Source: Leptolyngbya sp. FACHB-60
GTDB lineage: Bacteria > Cyanobacteriota > Cyanobacteriia > Phormidesmidales > Phormidesmidaceae
Assembly: GCF_014695775.1 (NCBI RefSeq)
Contig: NZ_JACJOX010000036.1
Location: forward strand, 1-64,000
Length of the DNA: 64,000 bases
Direction: 5' to 3'
In this document: positions 18,522 to 28,236 of the stretch, piece after piece
Layout: each line of letters starts with the position of its first letter
Numbering within the stretch: the first letter of the stretch is position 1
Translations under genes and position numbers: made by a program
Notes under the pieces: generated by a model
Seen by the model: the letters and a program-made list of their open reading frames with translations, nothing else
Told to the model about the DNA's origin: nothing
Databases searched by the model: none

Positions 18522-21500
18522 ATGACCCTATCTCAACCGCCCCAAGCTCAAGGTCTTTACCATCCGCAGTACGAACACGATGCCTGCGGCGTTGGCTTCA
18601 TCGTCCACATGAAGGGCGCTCAGTCGCACAGCATCGTGCAGCAGGGGCTGACAATTTTGGTCAATCTGGCCCACCGGGGCGCGGTGGGGGCCGAGGCTAA
18701 CACCGGTGACGGGGCGGGTATTTTGCTGCAAATGCCCCATAAATTTATGGCCAAGGTGGCGGCGGCAGAGGGCATTACCCTACCGGCACCGGGGCACTAC
18801 GGTGTCGGCTTTTTCTTTTCGTCACCCACACCGGCAGACCGCGAACAAGGTCGTCGCGTCTTCGAGCAAATTGCCGCAGAAGAAGGGCAACAGGTGCTGG
18901 GCTGGCGCGATGTGCCTACCGACAACGCCTCTCTAGGAGAGACAGCCAAGGCTAGCGAGCCTTTCATGCAGCAGGTGTTTATTCAGCGATCGCCCGATCT
19001 CGCTGACGACCAAGCCTTTGAGCGAAAGCTGTACATCATTCGTAAGCGCACCCATTCGGCCATTCACCCCACCGGCATCGACCCTTACTGGTATGCCACC
19101 AGCCTGTCCTGCCGCACGGTGGTCTACAAGGGCATGCTGACGCCAGAGCAGGTGGGGTTGTACTTCCCCGACCTGGCCGATGAGGCAATGGAAAGCGCGC
19201 TGGCCCTGGTGCACTCGCGCTTTAGCACCAACACCTTCCCCAGCTGGGAGCGGGCGCACCCCTATCGCTATGTGGCCCACAACGGCGAAATCAACACCCT
19301 ACGCGGCAACATCAACTGGATGTATGCCCGCCAGTCGATGTTTGAGGCTGAGCTATTTGGCGGCGATCTCGATCGCGCCAAGCCGCTGATCAACAAAGAA
19401 GGTAGCGATTCCGGCATTTTCGACAACACCCTGGAGCTGATGACGCTGGCTGGGCGATCGCTTCCCCACGCCATGATGATGATGGTGCCCGAACCCTGGA
19501 CGGCCCATGAATCGATGAGCGCCGAGAAAAAAGCCTTTTACGAATACCACGCCTGCCTGATGGAGCCCTGGGATGGCCCGGCGGCGATCGCCTTCACCGA
19601 TGGCACGATGATGGGTGCGGTGCTCGATCGCAATGGCCTGCGCCCTTCTCGCTACACGGTGACGAAGGATGACCTGGTGATTATGGCCTCGGAGGCCGGG
19701 GTGCTGCCTATCGAACCCGAGCGGGTCGCCTACAAGGGTCGCCTAGAGCCGGGCCGCATGTTCCTAGTGAATATGGAAGAGGGTCGCATTGTCTCCGATG
19801 AGGAGATCAAGCATCAAATTGCCGCCGAGCAGCCCTACCGGGAATGGCTCGATCAGCACCTGGTGAAACTGGCGGATCTGCCGGAGGCCACAGACCCCGC
19901 AGGGTTAAACGGCAATGGCACAAACCCCGTAGGGGCGCAGCATGCTGCGCCCCTACCCACTCCTGCGCCCCTATCGATCGCCCAAACCGCTTTTGGCTAC
20001 ACCTTCGAGGAGCTACGCCTGCTGCTCAAGCCCATGGCCGAAAGCGGTGTGGAAGCCGTCGGTGCCATGGGTACCGACACGCCGCTGCCCGTGCTGTCGA
20101 ATAAGCCCCGGCTGTTATACGACTATTTTCACCAGCTGTTCGCCCAGGTGACTAACCCGCCCATCGACTCCATTCGCGAGGCAATCATCACCTCCGCAGA
20201 CACCACCATCGGCAGCGAGCGCAATCTGCTGAAGCCCGAGCCTGAGAGCTGTCGGCTGATCAACCTCAAAACGCCGATCATCACCAATGCGGAACTGGCT
20301 AAGCTGAAGAATGCTGGCAGTAACGGGTTCTCTTCGGTGACGCTGCCGAGCGTATTCACAGCGGCTGAAGGTGAAGCAGGGCTAGAAGCGGCACTGAACG
20401 GAATCTTTGCGGCGGCGGATGAGGCGATCGCCAATGGCACCAGTCTAATCATTTTGAGCGATCGCACCCTTGACGCTGACCACGCCCCCATCCCCGCGCT
20501 GCTGGCCGTCGCAGGCCTGCACCATCACCTAATTCGCAACGGCAGCCGCACCCGCGTCGGTCTGGTGCTGGAGTCGGGCGAACCGCGCGAAGTCCACCAC
20601 TTCGCCACTCTGATTGGTTATGGCTGCGGCGCGATCAACCCCTACCTGGTGTTTGACACCATCGAGGGCATGATCAACGATCAGCTGCTGCCGCCGATGG
20701 AGTTCGACAAAGCTTGCCAAAACTTTATCAAGGCCGTCACCAAGGGGGTGATCAAAATCGCCTCTAAAATTGGCATCTCCACCATTCAGAGCTATCGCGG
20801 CGCGCAGATCTTCGAAGCCCTGGGCCTCAACCACACCGTCGTTGACCAGTACTTCACCTGGACGGCCTCCCGCATTCAGGGTATCGGGCTAGACGTATTA
20901 GCTGAAGAAGCCCTCAAGCGGCACCGCCACGCCTTCCCCGATCGCCCTGCCGAGCACATTACCCTGGATGCGGGCGGCGACTACCAGTGGCGCAAAGAGG
21001 GAGAAGCGCACCTGTTTAGCCCCGAAATCATTCACTCACTGCAAAAAGCGGTGAGAACAGGCGATTACGAGGCCTATAAGCGCTATGCCGCCTTGGTGAA
21101 CGAGCAAGAGAAGCAGCTCTTTCGCCTGCGCGACCTGCTCCAGTTCAAGCAGCGCGAGCCGATTCCCCTCGATGAGGTGGAGCCGGTGGAGGCGATCACC
21201 CGGCGGTTTAAGACCGGGGCGATGAGCTACGGGTCGATTTCTAAGGAGGCCCACGAGGCGCTGGCGATCGCCATGAACCGCCTAGGCGGCAAATCTAACA
21301 CCGGCGAAGGCGGCGAAGACCCCGATCGCTACACCTGGACGAACGAGAAGGGCGACTCCAAAAACAGCGCCATCAAGCAGGTAGCCTCTGGCCGCTTCGG
21401 CGTCACCAGCCTCTACCTGTCTCAAGCCCAAGAGATCCAAATCAAAATGGCCCAGGGTGCTAAGCCTGGCGAAGGCGGGCAATTACCGGGCCGCAAGGTT

Positions 21501-23162
21501 TACCCCTGGATTGCCAAGGTGCGCCACTCCACGCCGGGCGTGGGGCTGATTTCGCCACCGCCCCACCACGACATCTACTCCATTGAAGATCTGGCCGAGC
21601 TGATCCACGACCTTAAGAACGCCAACCGCGATGCCCGCGTCAACGTCAAACTGGTGTCCGAAGTTGGGGTTGGCACCATCGCCGCTGGGGTAGCTAAGGC
21701 CCACGCCGATGTCATTCTAATTGCCGGGTTCGACGGCGGCACCGGGGCCTCTCCCCAAACTTCCATCAAGCACGCCGGTCTGCCCTGGGAATTGGGCCTC
21801 GCCGAAACTCACCAAACCCTGGTGATGAACAACCTGCGCAGCCGGGTGGTAGTCGAAACCGACGGCCAAATGAAAACCGGGCGCGATGTCATCGTCGCCG
21901 CCCTGCTTGGGGCTGAAGAGTTTGGCTTTGCCACCGCCCCCCTGATCTCCCTGGGCTGCATCATGATGCGGGTCTGCCACCTGAACACCTGCCCCGTGGG
22001 TGTCGCCACCCAAGATCCTGAGCTGCGCAAGCACTTCATGGGCGACCCCGACCACGTGGTCAACTTCATGCGGTTCATCGCCCAGGATATGCGCGAAATC
22101 ATGGCCCAGCTGGGCTTCCGCACCCTGGATGAGATGGTAGGCCGCACCGATGTGCTGGAGCCAAAGGCCGCGATCGCCCACTGGAAAGCCAAGGGCCTCG
22201 ACCTCTCCCCCATCCTGCACCAGCCGGAGGTTGGCCCCGAAGTCGGGCGCTACTGCCAGATGGCCCAGGACCACGGCCTGGAGAAATCGCTGGATATGAC
22301 CACGTTGCTGGAGCTGTGCGAACCTGCGATCGCGCGGGGCGAAAAGGTCAGCGCCACCCTGCCAATTCAAAACGTCAACCGCGTCGTCGGCACCATTCTC
22401 GGCAACGAGATCACCAAACGCCACTGGGAGGGATTGCCGGAAGACACCGTTCACCTCCACTTCCAGGGCAGTGCTGGGCAAAGTTTCGGGGCCTTTGTGC
22501 CCAAGGGCGTCACTCTAGAGTTGGAAGGCGAAGCCAACGACTACTTAGGCAAAGGCCTCAGCGGCGGCAAGCTGATTGTCTATCCGCCCAAGCAGTCGAC
22601 CTTTGTGCCCGCTGAAAACATCATCACCGGCAACGTCGCTTTCTATGGCGCTACCAGTGGCGAAGCCTACATTCGGGGGCTAGCAGGTGAGCGCTTCTGC
22701 GTGCGCAACTCGGGCGTGACCGCAATAGTGGAAGGGGTTGGCGACCACGCCTGCGAATATATGACCGGTGGCAAGGCGATCGTGCTGGGATTAACTGGGC
22801 GCAACTTTGCGGCAGGCATGAGCGGCGGTGTCGCCTACGTGCTTGACGAAGCGGGCGATTTTGCCACCCGCTGCAACACCGAGATGGTGGATCTGGAGCA
22901 GCTCACCGATCCCGAAGAAATTCGCGACCTGCAAGAGCTGATTCAGCGTCATGTCGATTACACCCAGAGCAAGCGGGGGCTGAAGCTGCTCGAAGACTGG
23001 GATAACGCAGTCTCCAAATTTGTGAAGGTGATGCCCCGCGACTACAAGCGCGTACTGCAACACATTCAAAAAGCTCTGGCCGATGGGCTAACCGGCGACG
23101 ATGCCCTAACGGCAGCGTTTGAAGAAAACGCTCGCGACGTCGCGCGGATTGGGGGGAGTTAA
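18522..23162 (+). CDS. gltB: Glutamate synthase large subunit
   Basis: GltB converts glutamine and 2-oxoglutarate to two glutamates. From ATG 18522 it has 1546 residues. The N-terminal glutaminase domain begins after propeptide cleavage at Cys22 (ACGVGF). The central and FMN-binding synthase domains include [13 protein letters not shown] and [15 protein letters not shown]. The 3Fe-4S ligands are Cys1146, 1152 and 1157 in [16 protein letters not shown], and a C-terminal beta-helix with GGGxAYV-type repeats follows. It is followed by gltD, so the NAD(P)H-type enzyme is likely, though ferredoxin-dependent GlsF is very similar. A 28-bp palindrome is embedded in frame at residues about 470-479. 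Reading upstream to 18420 would add 34 unrelated residues. Confidence 0.96.
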   Translation: MTLSQPPQAQGLYHPQYEHDACGVGFIVHMKGAQSHSIVQQGLTILVNLAHRGAVGAEANTGDGAGILLQMPHKFMAKVAAAEGITLPAPGHYGVGFFFSSPTPADREQGRRVFEQIAAEEGQQVLGWRDVPTDNASLGETAKASEPFMQQVFIQRSPDLADDQAFERKLYIIRKRTHSAIHPTGIDPYWYATSLSCRTVVYKGMLTPEQVGLYFPDLADEAMESALALVHSRFSTNTFPSWERAHPYRYVAHNGEINTLRGNINWMYARQSMFEAELFGGDLDRAKPLINKEGSDSGIFDNTLELMTLAGRSLPHAMMMMVPEPWTAHESMSAEKKAFYEYHACLMEPWDGPAAIAFTDGTMMGAVLDRNGLRPSRYTVTKDDLVIMASEAGVLPIEPERVAYKGRLEPGRMFLVNMEEGRIVSDEEIKHQIAAEQPYREWLDQHLVKLADLPEATDPAGLNGNGTNPVGAQHAAPLPTPAPLSIAQTAFGYTFEELRLLLKPMAESGVEAVGAMGTDTPLPVLSNKPRLLYDYFHQLFAQVTNPPIDSIREAIITSADTTIGSERNLLKPEPESCRLINLKTPIITNAELAKLKNAGSNGFSSVTLPSVFTAAEGEAGLEAALNGIFAAADEAIANGTSLIILSDRTLDADHAPIPALLAVAGLHHHLIRNGSRTRVGLVLESGEPREVHHFATLIGYGCGAINPYLVFDTIEGMINDQLLPPMEFDKACQNFIKAVTKGVIKIASKIGISTIQSYRGAQIFEALGLNHTVVDQYFTWTASRIQGIGLDVLAEEALKRHRHAFPDRPAEHITLDAGGDYQWRKEGEAHLFSPEIIHSLQKAVRTGDYEAYKRYAALVNEQEKQLFRLRDLLQFKQREPIPLDEVEPVEAITRRFKTGAMSYGSISKEAHEALAIAMNRLGGKSNTGEGGEDPDRYTWTNEKGDSKNSAIKQVASGRFGVTSLYLSQAQEIQIKMAQGAKPGEGGQLPGRKVYPWIAKVRHSTPGVGLISPPPHHDIYSIEDLAELIHDLKNANRDARVNVKLVSEVGVGTIAAGVAKAHADVILIAGFDGGTGASPQTSIKHAGLPWELGLAETHQTLVMNNLRSRVVVETDGQMKTGRDVIVAALLGAEEFGFATAPLISLGCIMMRVCHLNTCPVGVATQDPELRKHFMGDPDHVVNFMRFIAQDMREIMAQLGFRTLDEMVGRTDVLEPKAAIAHWKAKGLDLSPILHQPEVGPEVGRYCQMAQDHGLEKSLDMTTLLELCEPAIARGEKVSATLPIQNVNRVVGTILGNEITKRHWEGLPEDTVHLHFQGSAGQSFGAFVPKGVTLELEGEANDYLGKGLSGGKLIVYPPKQSTFVPAENIITGNVAFYGATSGEAYIRGLAGERFCVRNSGVTAIVEGVGDHACEYMTGGKAIVLGLTGRNFAAGMSGGVAYVLDEAGDFATRCNTEMVDLEQLTDPEEIRDLQELIQRHVDYTQSKRGLKLLEDWDNAVSKFVKVMPRDYKRVLQHIQKALADGLTGDDALTAAFEENARDVARIGGS
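19929..19956. repeat. 28-bp perfect palindrome inside gltB
   Basis: Halves GTAGGGGCGCAGCA and TGCTGCGCCCCTAC are exact complements centred on GCATGC. It is read in frame as VGAQHAAPL within a variable linker of GltB (residues about 462-487). A partial second half (CTGCGCCCCTA) follows at 19963-19973. The same family occurs at 7895 and 29931. Confidence 0.92.
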
Positions 23163-23188
23163 CTACCCTACAACCACAACCTACTAAA

Positions 23189-23270
23189 GCGTAGGTTGGG
23201 TGGAACAGAGTGGAAACCAACGCAAACCCTGGCAATGTTGGGTTCCACTGACGCTTCACCCAACCTACGC
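23189..23270. repeat. Long imperfect inverted repeat between gltB and gltD
   Basis: GCGTAGGTTGGGTG (23189-23202) pairs exactly with CACCCAACCTACGC (23257-23270). Inside it TGGAAACCAAC faces GTTGGGTTCCA, making a nested hairpin of about 82 bases. Elements reading GTAGGTTGGGT are common dispersed repeats in cyanobacterial genomes. Its position between two subunits of one enzyme could affect mRNA stability or the gltB:gltD ratio. Confidence 0.85.
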
Positions 23271-23397
23271 AATCCGTAGAGAGGCAAAGGTCGATAGACC
23301 ATGCCCAATCACTCCAAAGAAACTTTTTGGTAGGCATGTATAAGCTTTGCCTATCCTATCTGTCTCCCCCATCAACACTCTTTTCAGGACAACCACC

Positions 23398-24882
23398 ATG
23401 GGAAAACCGACTGGCTTTATGGAATACCTGCGGGAAGTGGCGCAAGAAGTCGCCCCCGCCGATCGCATTCGCAACTGGGACGAGTTCCACCTTCACATGC
23501 CGGAGGAAAACCTCCGCACCCAGGGGGCGCGCTGTATGGATTGCGGCACCCCCTTTTGCCACACGGGCATGACCATCAGCGGCATGGCCAGCGGTTGCCC
23601 CGTCAACAACCTGATTCCTGAATGGAACGACCTGGTCTATCGCGGTCTGTGGGAAGAAGCTCTGGAGCGGCTGCACAAGACTAACAACTTCCCCGAGTTT
23701 ACCGGGCGCGTCTGCCCCGCCCCCTGCGAGGGTTCCTGCGTGCTGGGCATCACCAGCCCCCCCGTGACAATTAAGAATATTGAGTATTCCATTGCCGAAA
23801 AGGGTTGGGAATCGGGTTGGATTACCCCCACGCCACCGCAGCAGCGCACGGGCAAAAAAGTCGCGGTGATTGGCTCTGGCCCCGCTGGGCTGGCCGCTGC
23901 CGCCCAGCTCAACTCGGCGGGCCACTGGGTCACCGTGTACGAGCGGGCCGATCGCCCCGGCGGCCTGCTCATGTATGGCATCCCCAACATGAAGCTCGAT
24001 AAGCAGCAGGTGGTGCAGCGCCGGCTAGATGTGCTCGAAGCTGAGGGCGTTACCTTTGTCTGCAACACCGAAGTCGGCAAAGACATTTCTGCGGAAAACT
24101 TGCTGAAGGAGTTCGACTCGGTGGTGCTCTGCACCGGTTCCACTAAGCCCCGTGACCTGCCCATCGAAGGGCGTGACCTGAAGGGTATTCACTTTGCGAT
24201 GGAATTCCTTACCGCCAATACGCGATCGCTGCTGGATGGCTACCCTGGCAACGACTACATCTCGGCGTCGGGCAAAGATGTGGTGATTATCGGCGGCGGC
24301 GACACGGGCACCGACTGCGTGGGCACCTCCATTCGCCACGGGTGCAACAACGTCACCCAGGTGGAAATCATGCCCCAGCCACCTGAAACCCGCTCTGCCG
24401 CCAACCCCTGGCCCGAGTGGCCTAAGGTCTACAAGATGGACTACGGCCAAGAAGAAGCCGCCGCTATGTTTGGCGACGACCCCCGAGCCTACCTGACTAC
24501 CGCCACCAAGTTTGAGGGCGATGAGCAGGGCAACGTTAAGGCTGTCCATACGGTGCAGATTCAGTGGGGCAAAGACGAGAATGGGCGGTTTGTGCCTCAG
24601 AACGTGCCCGGCACCGAGAAGGTCGTCCCCGCCCATCTGGTGCTGTTGGCGATGGGCTTCCTTGGCCCCGAGCAGCCGTTGATTGATGCGTTGGGCTTAG
24701 AAAAAGATGGCCGCAGCAATGTGAAGGCTGAGCATGAGCAGTACACCACTTCAATTCCAGGCGTGTTTGCGGCTGGGGATTGTCGCCGGGGCCAAAGCTT
24801 AGTGGTTTGGGCGATCAATGAAGGGCGTGGGGCGGCGCGGGAGTGCGATCGCTACCTGATGGGCACCACCGAGCTGCCCTAA
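23398..24882 (+). CDS. gltD: Glutamate synthase small subunit
   Basis: GltD passes electrons from NAD(P)H through FAD and iron-sulfur centres to GltB. The 494 residues from ATG 23398 carry N-terminal cluster cysteines ([24 protein letters not shown]), the FAD motif [13 protein letters not shown] (about 155-170), the NAD(P)H motif [11 protein letters not shown], and the C-terminal [19 protein letters not shown] flavin segment. Length and order are normal. It lies 235 bases after gltB, separated by an inverted repeat. A toxin gene begins 12 bases after its stop. Confidence 0.97.
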   Translation: MGKPTGFMEYLREVAQEVAPADRIRNWDEFHLHMPEENLRTQGARCMDCGTPFCHTGMTISGMASGCPVNNLIPEWNDLVYRGLWEEALERLHKTNNFPEFTGRVCPAPCEGSCVLGITSPPVTIKNIEYSIAEKGWESGWITPTPPQQRTGKKVAVIGSGPAGLAAAAQLNSAGHWVTVYERADRPGGLLMYGIPNMKLDKQQVVQRRLDVLEAEGVTFVCNTEVGKDISAENLLKEFDSVVLCTGSTKPRDLPIEGRDLKGIHFAMEFLTANTRSLLDGYPGNDYISASGKDVVIIGGGDTGTDCVGTSIRHGCNNVTQVEIMPQPPETRSAANPWPEWPKVYKMDYGQEEAAAMFGDDPRAYLTTATKFEGDEQGNVKAVHTVQIQWGKDENGRFVPQNVPGTEKVVPAHLVLLAMGFLGPEQPLIDALGLEKDGRSNVKAEHEQYTTSIPGVFAAGDCRRGQSLVVWAINEGRGAARECDRYLMGTTELP

Positions 24883-24894
24883 CCTGAGCCGCCT

Positions 24895-25188
24895 ATGCAG
24901 TTTGAGTGGGATGACCGAAAGAATGAGACCAACATCGGTAAGCATGGCTTCGACTTCGCAGACGCGTATCGAATCTTTGACTTGCCGTTGTTGATTGATT
25001 TAGATGAGCGCGATGATTATGGTGAAGACCGATGGTTGGGCATTGGCTTGCTGGATGGCCGCGTTATCGTGATCATATTCACAGAGCCAGAAGCAAATAC
25101 CATTCGCGTCATTTCTTTAAGAAAGGCACTCTCGCATGAACGAAAGCGCTATGAACAATACATCCAAGACCGATTGGGCCAGAATTGA
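24895..25188 (+). CDS. brnT: BrnT-family type II toxin
   Basis: 97 residues beginning MQFEWDDRKNETNIGKHGFDFADA, the classic BrnT N-terminus, with IIFTEPEANTIRVISLRKA and a C-terminal RKRYEQY helix. BrnT is a RelE-fold ribonuclease that blocks translation and is neutralised by BrnA. It starts 12 bases after the gltD stop and overlaps brnA by 53 bases. Catalytic residues of the fold (His/Lys/Arg-rich strand) appear present. Confidence 0.93.
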   Translation: MQFEWDDRKNETNIGKHGFDFADAYRIFDLPLLIDLDERDDYGEDRWLGIGLLDGRVIVIIFTEPEANTIRVISLRKALSHERKRYEQYIQDRLGQN

Positions 25189-25432
25189 CGCAATGACCGA
25201 CGAGGATATCGACACTTCTGATATTCCGCCGCTTGATGAGGCTTTCTTTGCAAAAGCAAAGCTACGAATGCCTCATCAATCATCGGCTTCTATAGTCACT
25301 GTGCCCATTGATGCCGAAACCTTGAACTGGTTTCAGTCTCAAGGGGAAGGCGCAGAGCAACATATGGCAGCAGCTCTCAGAATCTATGCCGAATCTCAAA
25401 AGCAAGCTGCTCTACTGCATAGACCAACCTAA
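25136..25432 (+). CDS. brnA: BrnA-family antitoxin
   Basis: 98 residues (or 93 from ATG 25151). An acidic N-terminal stretch TDEDIDTSDIPPLDEAFF contacts the toxin, then a ribbon-helix-helix segment VTVPIDAETLNWFQSQGEG and a helical C-terminus ALRIYAESQ bind operator DNA. This is the standard BrnA plan, and toxin-antitoxin pairs of this kind repress their own promoter. The 53-base overlap with brnT supports coupled translation. Confidence 0.92.
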   Translation: MNESAMNNTSKTDWARIDAMTDEDIDTSDIPPLDEAFFAKAKLRMPHQSSASIVTVPIDAETLNWFQSQGEGAEQHMAAALRIYAESQKQAALLHRPT

Positions 25433-25526
25433 GCACAGCCGAAACCGATTGAAATTCGCTGTTGAGGCTAACCTAGCCAGAGGATGTTTTCTTTAAAGGA
25501 GTAATGCAGTAAGGGAATGAGAGATA

Positions 25527-25733
25527 ATGAGCACCCTTTGTTATGAAATGGTAATTGTCTGGTCAGAGGAAGATGATTGCTTTCTGGTGCATCTGCCCGA
25601 CTTTCCCAAACAGACCTATCGTACCCACGGCAACAGTTATGAAGAAGCGGCCCGAAGTGGTCAGGAGGTTTTACAGCTTTTGCTAGAGGAAGACGGGTTG
25701 CCCCTGCCCGAACCTAAACCTTATGCTGCTTAA
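25527..25733 (+). CDS. HicB-family antitoxin-like protein, no HicA partner
   Basis: 68 residues: YEMVIVWSEEDDCFLVHLPDFP, then SYEEAARSGQEVLQLLLEE and PLPEPKP, the partial RNase-H-like fold of HicB. It lacks the C-terminal DNA-binding domain of larger HicB proteins, and no hicA is found on either side. Such solitary copies are frequent in cyanobacteria. It belongs to the accessory block between gltD and rnc. Confidence 0.82.
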   Translation: MSTLCYEMVIVWSEEDDCFLVHLPDFPKQTYRTHGNSYEEAARSGQEVLQLLLEEDGLPLPEPKPYAA

Positions 25734-25774
25734 TAGTTGATGGTGAATACTGCCCATCCTGCTAGCACTAAATT

Positions 25775-26476
25775 ATGACAAAATCTCGTGTGACAAAAGA
25801 ATTGAAAGGATTTCTTTTAAGAAAGATAAAGAATCATCCATTCAAAGAAGCTTCTACGGAAGATCTGATTTCTGAGGTCGAAAAAATCAACATTAAAGAA
25901 CTAGACAAAACAGATTGGAAGTCTTGGTCGGATACCGTAAAACATGCTCTTATAAGCTTGAGAGATAGTGAAAATGCTATAGGCAGCTTCGCTCAGAATG
26001 TATCCAAGCCAACAAGGAAAGAGAAGGAAAGAATATCTAACTGGATTAACCAGAATAGGCCAAATCAAAGCAAGAAACAGCAAATTTGGTATTTAGTAGA
26101 AGATTACATTGCCTTCCCAGGCGAAATAGAATCAAAAGATTACTATGAAGGAGCCGTTCGCAAAGTATTTGTGAATGCTTATGAAAGAGATCCTGAGGCT
26201 AGGAAGAAATGTATTGATTATCATGGGTTGAGCTGTAAGGTTTGTAACTTCAACTTTGGAGAAGAGTTTGGAGATTTGGGTAGAGATTTCATCAATGTTC
26301 ATCATTTAAAACCTTTGTCAGAGGTGGGTGGGGAATATCAGGTTGATCCAATTAGAGATCTGTTGCCTGTTTGTCCTAATTGTCATGCGATGTTTCATCG
26401 CAAGGAGCCTGCGCTTAGCATTGAGGAAGTTAAAGCCGCAAGGATGAGCACTGATTTATTGACAGAAGATCAATGA
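25775..26476 (+). CDS. HNH endonuclease domain protein
   Basis: 233 residues. The N-terminal 110 residues are Lys-rich and helical without recognisable family. The C-terminal domain is an HNH nuclease: CKVCNFNF (first zinc knuckle), FINVHHLKPLSEVGG (catalytic His), VDPIRDLLPVCPNCHAMFH (Asn/His and second knuckle). This is the McrA-like arrangement used by restriction or mobile-element nucleases. The gene is visibly AT-richer than its neighbours and lacks HIP1 sites, suggesting recent acquisition. The biological role (defence, restriction) is inference. Confidence 0.88.
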   Translation: MTKSRVTKELKGFLLRKIKNHPFKEASTEDLISEVEKINIKELDKTDWKSWSDTVKHALISLRDSENAIGSFAQNVSKPTRKEKERISNWINQNRPNQSKKQQIWYLVEDYIAFPGEIESKDYYEGAVRKVFVNAYERDPEARKKCIDYHGLSCKVCNFNFGEEFGDLGRDFINVHHLKPLSEVGGEYQVDPIRDLLPVCPNCHAMFHRKEPALSIEEVKAARMSTDLLTEDQ

Positions 26477-26486
26477 GTCGCCGTGA

Positions 26487-26756
26487 AATCGCTCTCCTCA
26501 GCTATTAGACGTTGTAGCCCTAACGGTTGACCTGCCTCAGTACAATCTTTGGAGAGGGCAGGTTGGCATAGTAGCCGAGACCTTAGCCAATGGGTCAGCC
26601 TTTGAAGTCGAATTCAGCGATCGCGAAGGACGCACTTACAAATCTTTAGGGTTACGGCTGAACCAGATTATGGTCTTACATTTTGAACCTGCACCACCTA
26701 ACACTAAAGCTGAAATAGCTACAGAACTCGGTTTTCTGCATCAGCACGATCGCACA
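26487..26756 (+). pseudogene. DUF4926 remnant without start codon
   Basis: From 26487 the frame encodes LLDVVALTVDLPQYNLWRG, QVGIVAETLANGSAFEVEF and SLGLRLNQIMVLHF, a nearly full DUF4926 protein. A stop (26484-26486) precedes it and no ATG, GTG or TTG occurs in frame before the DUF4926 core, so the gene has probably lost its start. It reads on in frame, without a stop, into the RNase III gene. DUF4926 genes are small accessory genes, often near toxin-antitoxin-like loci. Confidence 0.65.
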
Positions 26757-27410
26757 ATGTCTCTGCCCAGTTTTCAAAATCCAGCCTTGCTTCGGCAAGC
26801 GCTCACCCACAGCAGCTACGCCAACGAACACCCCAGCGAAGGCCCCGATTACGATCGCCTAGAGTTTTTGGGCGACGGCATTCTTGAAGTTGTGGTGCGC
26901 GATTTAATCTTTGCCCGCTATCCCCACCTGGCCGTAGGGGAAATGTCGCAGCGGTGCGATCGCCTCGTTGATGAGCCTTCCCTAGCAGAGATAGCAGTGC
27001 AGTTGGGCATTCCCAACCAAATGCGTCTAGGGGCTGGAGCCCAGCACGAGCGCCACAATCCTAGCGTTCAAGCTGACATGTTTGAAGCGGTGATCGGCGC
27101 TTACCGCTTAGATGCTGGCATTGCCGCCGCCTATAGCTACGTTGAGGCGATCGTTGGCCCCCTAATCGATCGCGCCCTAGACCTTCAGGCCGCCGACCCC
27201 GTGACCAAGCTGCAAGAGTATGTGCAGGCCCACATGGGTGGAGCATTGCCAAGCTATCTAGAAAAAGAGCGCCTTGGCCCAGACCACGCCAAAGTATTTA
27301 CCCTAGAAGTTTGGGCTGGCGGCACAAACTATGGCATTGGTCAAGGCCGCAGCATCAAAGAAGCGCGTAAAAACGCCGCGATCGCAGCACTGAGGATTTT
27401 AAAGCCATGA
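26757..27410 (+). CDS. rnc: Ribonuclease III
   Basis: RNase III cuts double-stranded RNA in rRNA maturation and mRNA decay. The 217 residues from ATG 26757 show the nuclease signature DRLEFLGDGILEVVV, the second acidic site DMFEAVIGAYRLD, and a C-terminal double-stranded-RNA-binding domain (TKLQEYVQAHMGG to KEARKNAAIAALRIL). A GTG or ATG further up (26670) would fuse it to the DUF4926 remnant, so the internal ATG is chosen. It overlaps the next gene by four bases (ATGA). Confidence 0.93.
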   Translation: MSLPSFQNPALLRQALTHSSYANEHPSEGPDYDRLEFLGDGILEVVVRDLIFARYPHLAVGEMSQRCDRLVDEPSLAEIAVQLGIPNQMRLGAGAQHERHNPSVQADMFEAVIGAYRLDAGIAAAYSYVEAIVGPLIDRALDLQAADPVTKLQEYVQAHMGGALPSYLEKERLGPDHAKVFTLEVWAGGTNYGIGQGRSIKEARKNAAIAALRILKP

Positions 27411-28231
27411 ATGCAGCAATTTTGGGCTGTGGATATGTGGGCAAAGCAGTAGCCCAGCTTTGGAGCAGCCAAGGCGTCAAGGTCACCGCCACCACCACCA
27501 GCCCCGAGCGCATTGAAGAGTTACGCTCCGTAGCGGCGGATGTGCAGGTGGTGAATGGGTCAGATGCAGACGGCATTGCCGCTCTCTTACAAGACCAAGA
27601 CACGCTGCTCATCTGCGTAGGGGCCGGTCGCCAAGCCAGCTACGAAGAAATTTACCTAAATACCGCCAAAACCGTTGTGGGCGCCCTCGATCAAGCTCCC
27701 AGCCTGAAGCAAATTATCTTCACCAGCAGCTATTCCGTATATGGCAACTACGATGGGGCCTGGGTGAGCGAAGATGACCCAGTCAAACCCGCCACCGACA
27801 ACGCCCGCACGATGGCAGAGACCGAGCAAACACTGCTGGGGGCAACTACACCTGAGCGCAACGTCTGCATCTTCCGCCTCGGCGGCATCTACGGCCCAGG
27901 GCGCGAGCTGGCTAAGATCTACAGCCGCGCCGCTGGCACCACCCGCCCTGGCTCCGGCCACGAAGGCAGCAACTGGATTCATTTAAATGACATTGTGGGG
28001 GCGATCGCCTTTGCCCAATCCCAATCTCTCAGCGGCCTCTACAATCTGGTGCAAGACGAAATTCTCACCGTGCGCGAGCTGATCGATCGCGTCTGCCAGG
28101 CCAACCAACTAGAACCTGTGCAGTGGGATCCATCCCAACCCAGTGCTCGGCCCTACAACGTGCGGGTGTCGAACCAAAAGCTCAAGGCGGCAGGTTACAC
28201 CTTTCGCCACAGCACCTTTGAAGGCATATAG
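27407..28231 (+). CDS. NAD(P)-dependent SDR-family epimerase/dehydratase-like protein
   Basis: 274 residues with the Rossmann motif GCGYVGKAVAQLW (8-20), SSYSVYGNYDG (the YxxxK lysine position is not conserved) and FRLGGIYGPGRE, as in extended SDR proteins. Its closest kin are the YeeZ-like bacterial SDRs. Substrate unknown. Its ATG overlaps the rnc stop (27407-27410), so the two are coupled. It ends five bases from the convergent hydrolase gene. Confidence 0.85.
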   Translation: MNAAILGCGYVGKAVAQLWSSQGVKVTATTTSPERIEELRSVAADVQVVNGSDADGIAALLQDQDTLLICVGAGRQASYEEIYLNTAKTVVGALDQAPSLKQIIFTSSYSVYGNYDGAWVSEDDPVKPATDNARTMAETEQTLLGATTPERNVCIFRLGGIYGPGRELAKIYSRAAGTTRPGSGHEGSNWIHLNDIVGAIAFAQSQSLSGLYNLVQDEILTVRELIDRVCQANQLEPVQWDPSQPSARPYNVRVSNQKLKAAGYTFRHSTFEGI

Positions 28232-28236
28232 GAACG

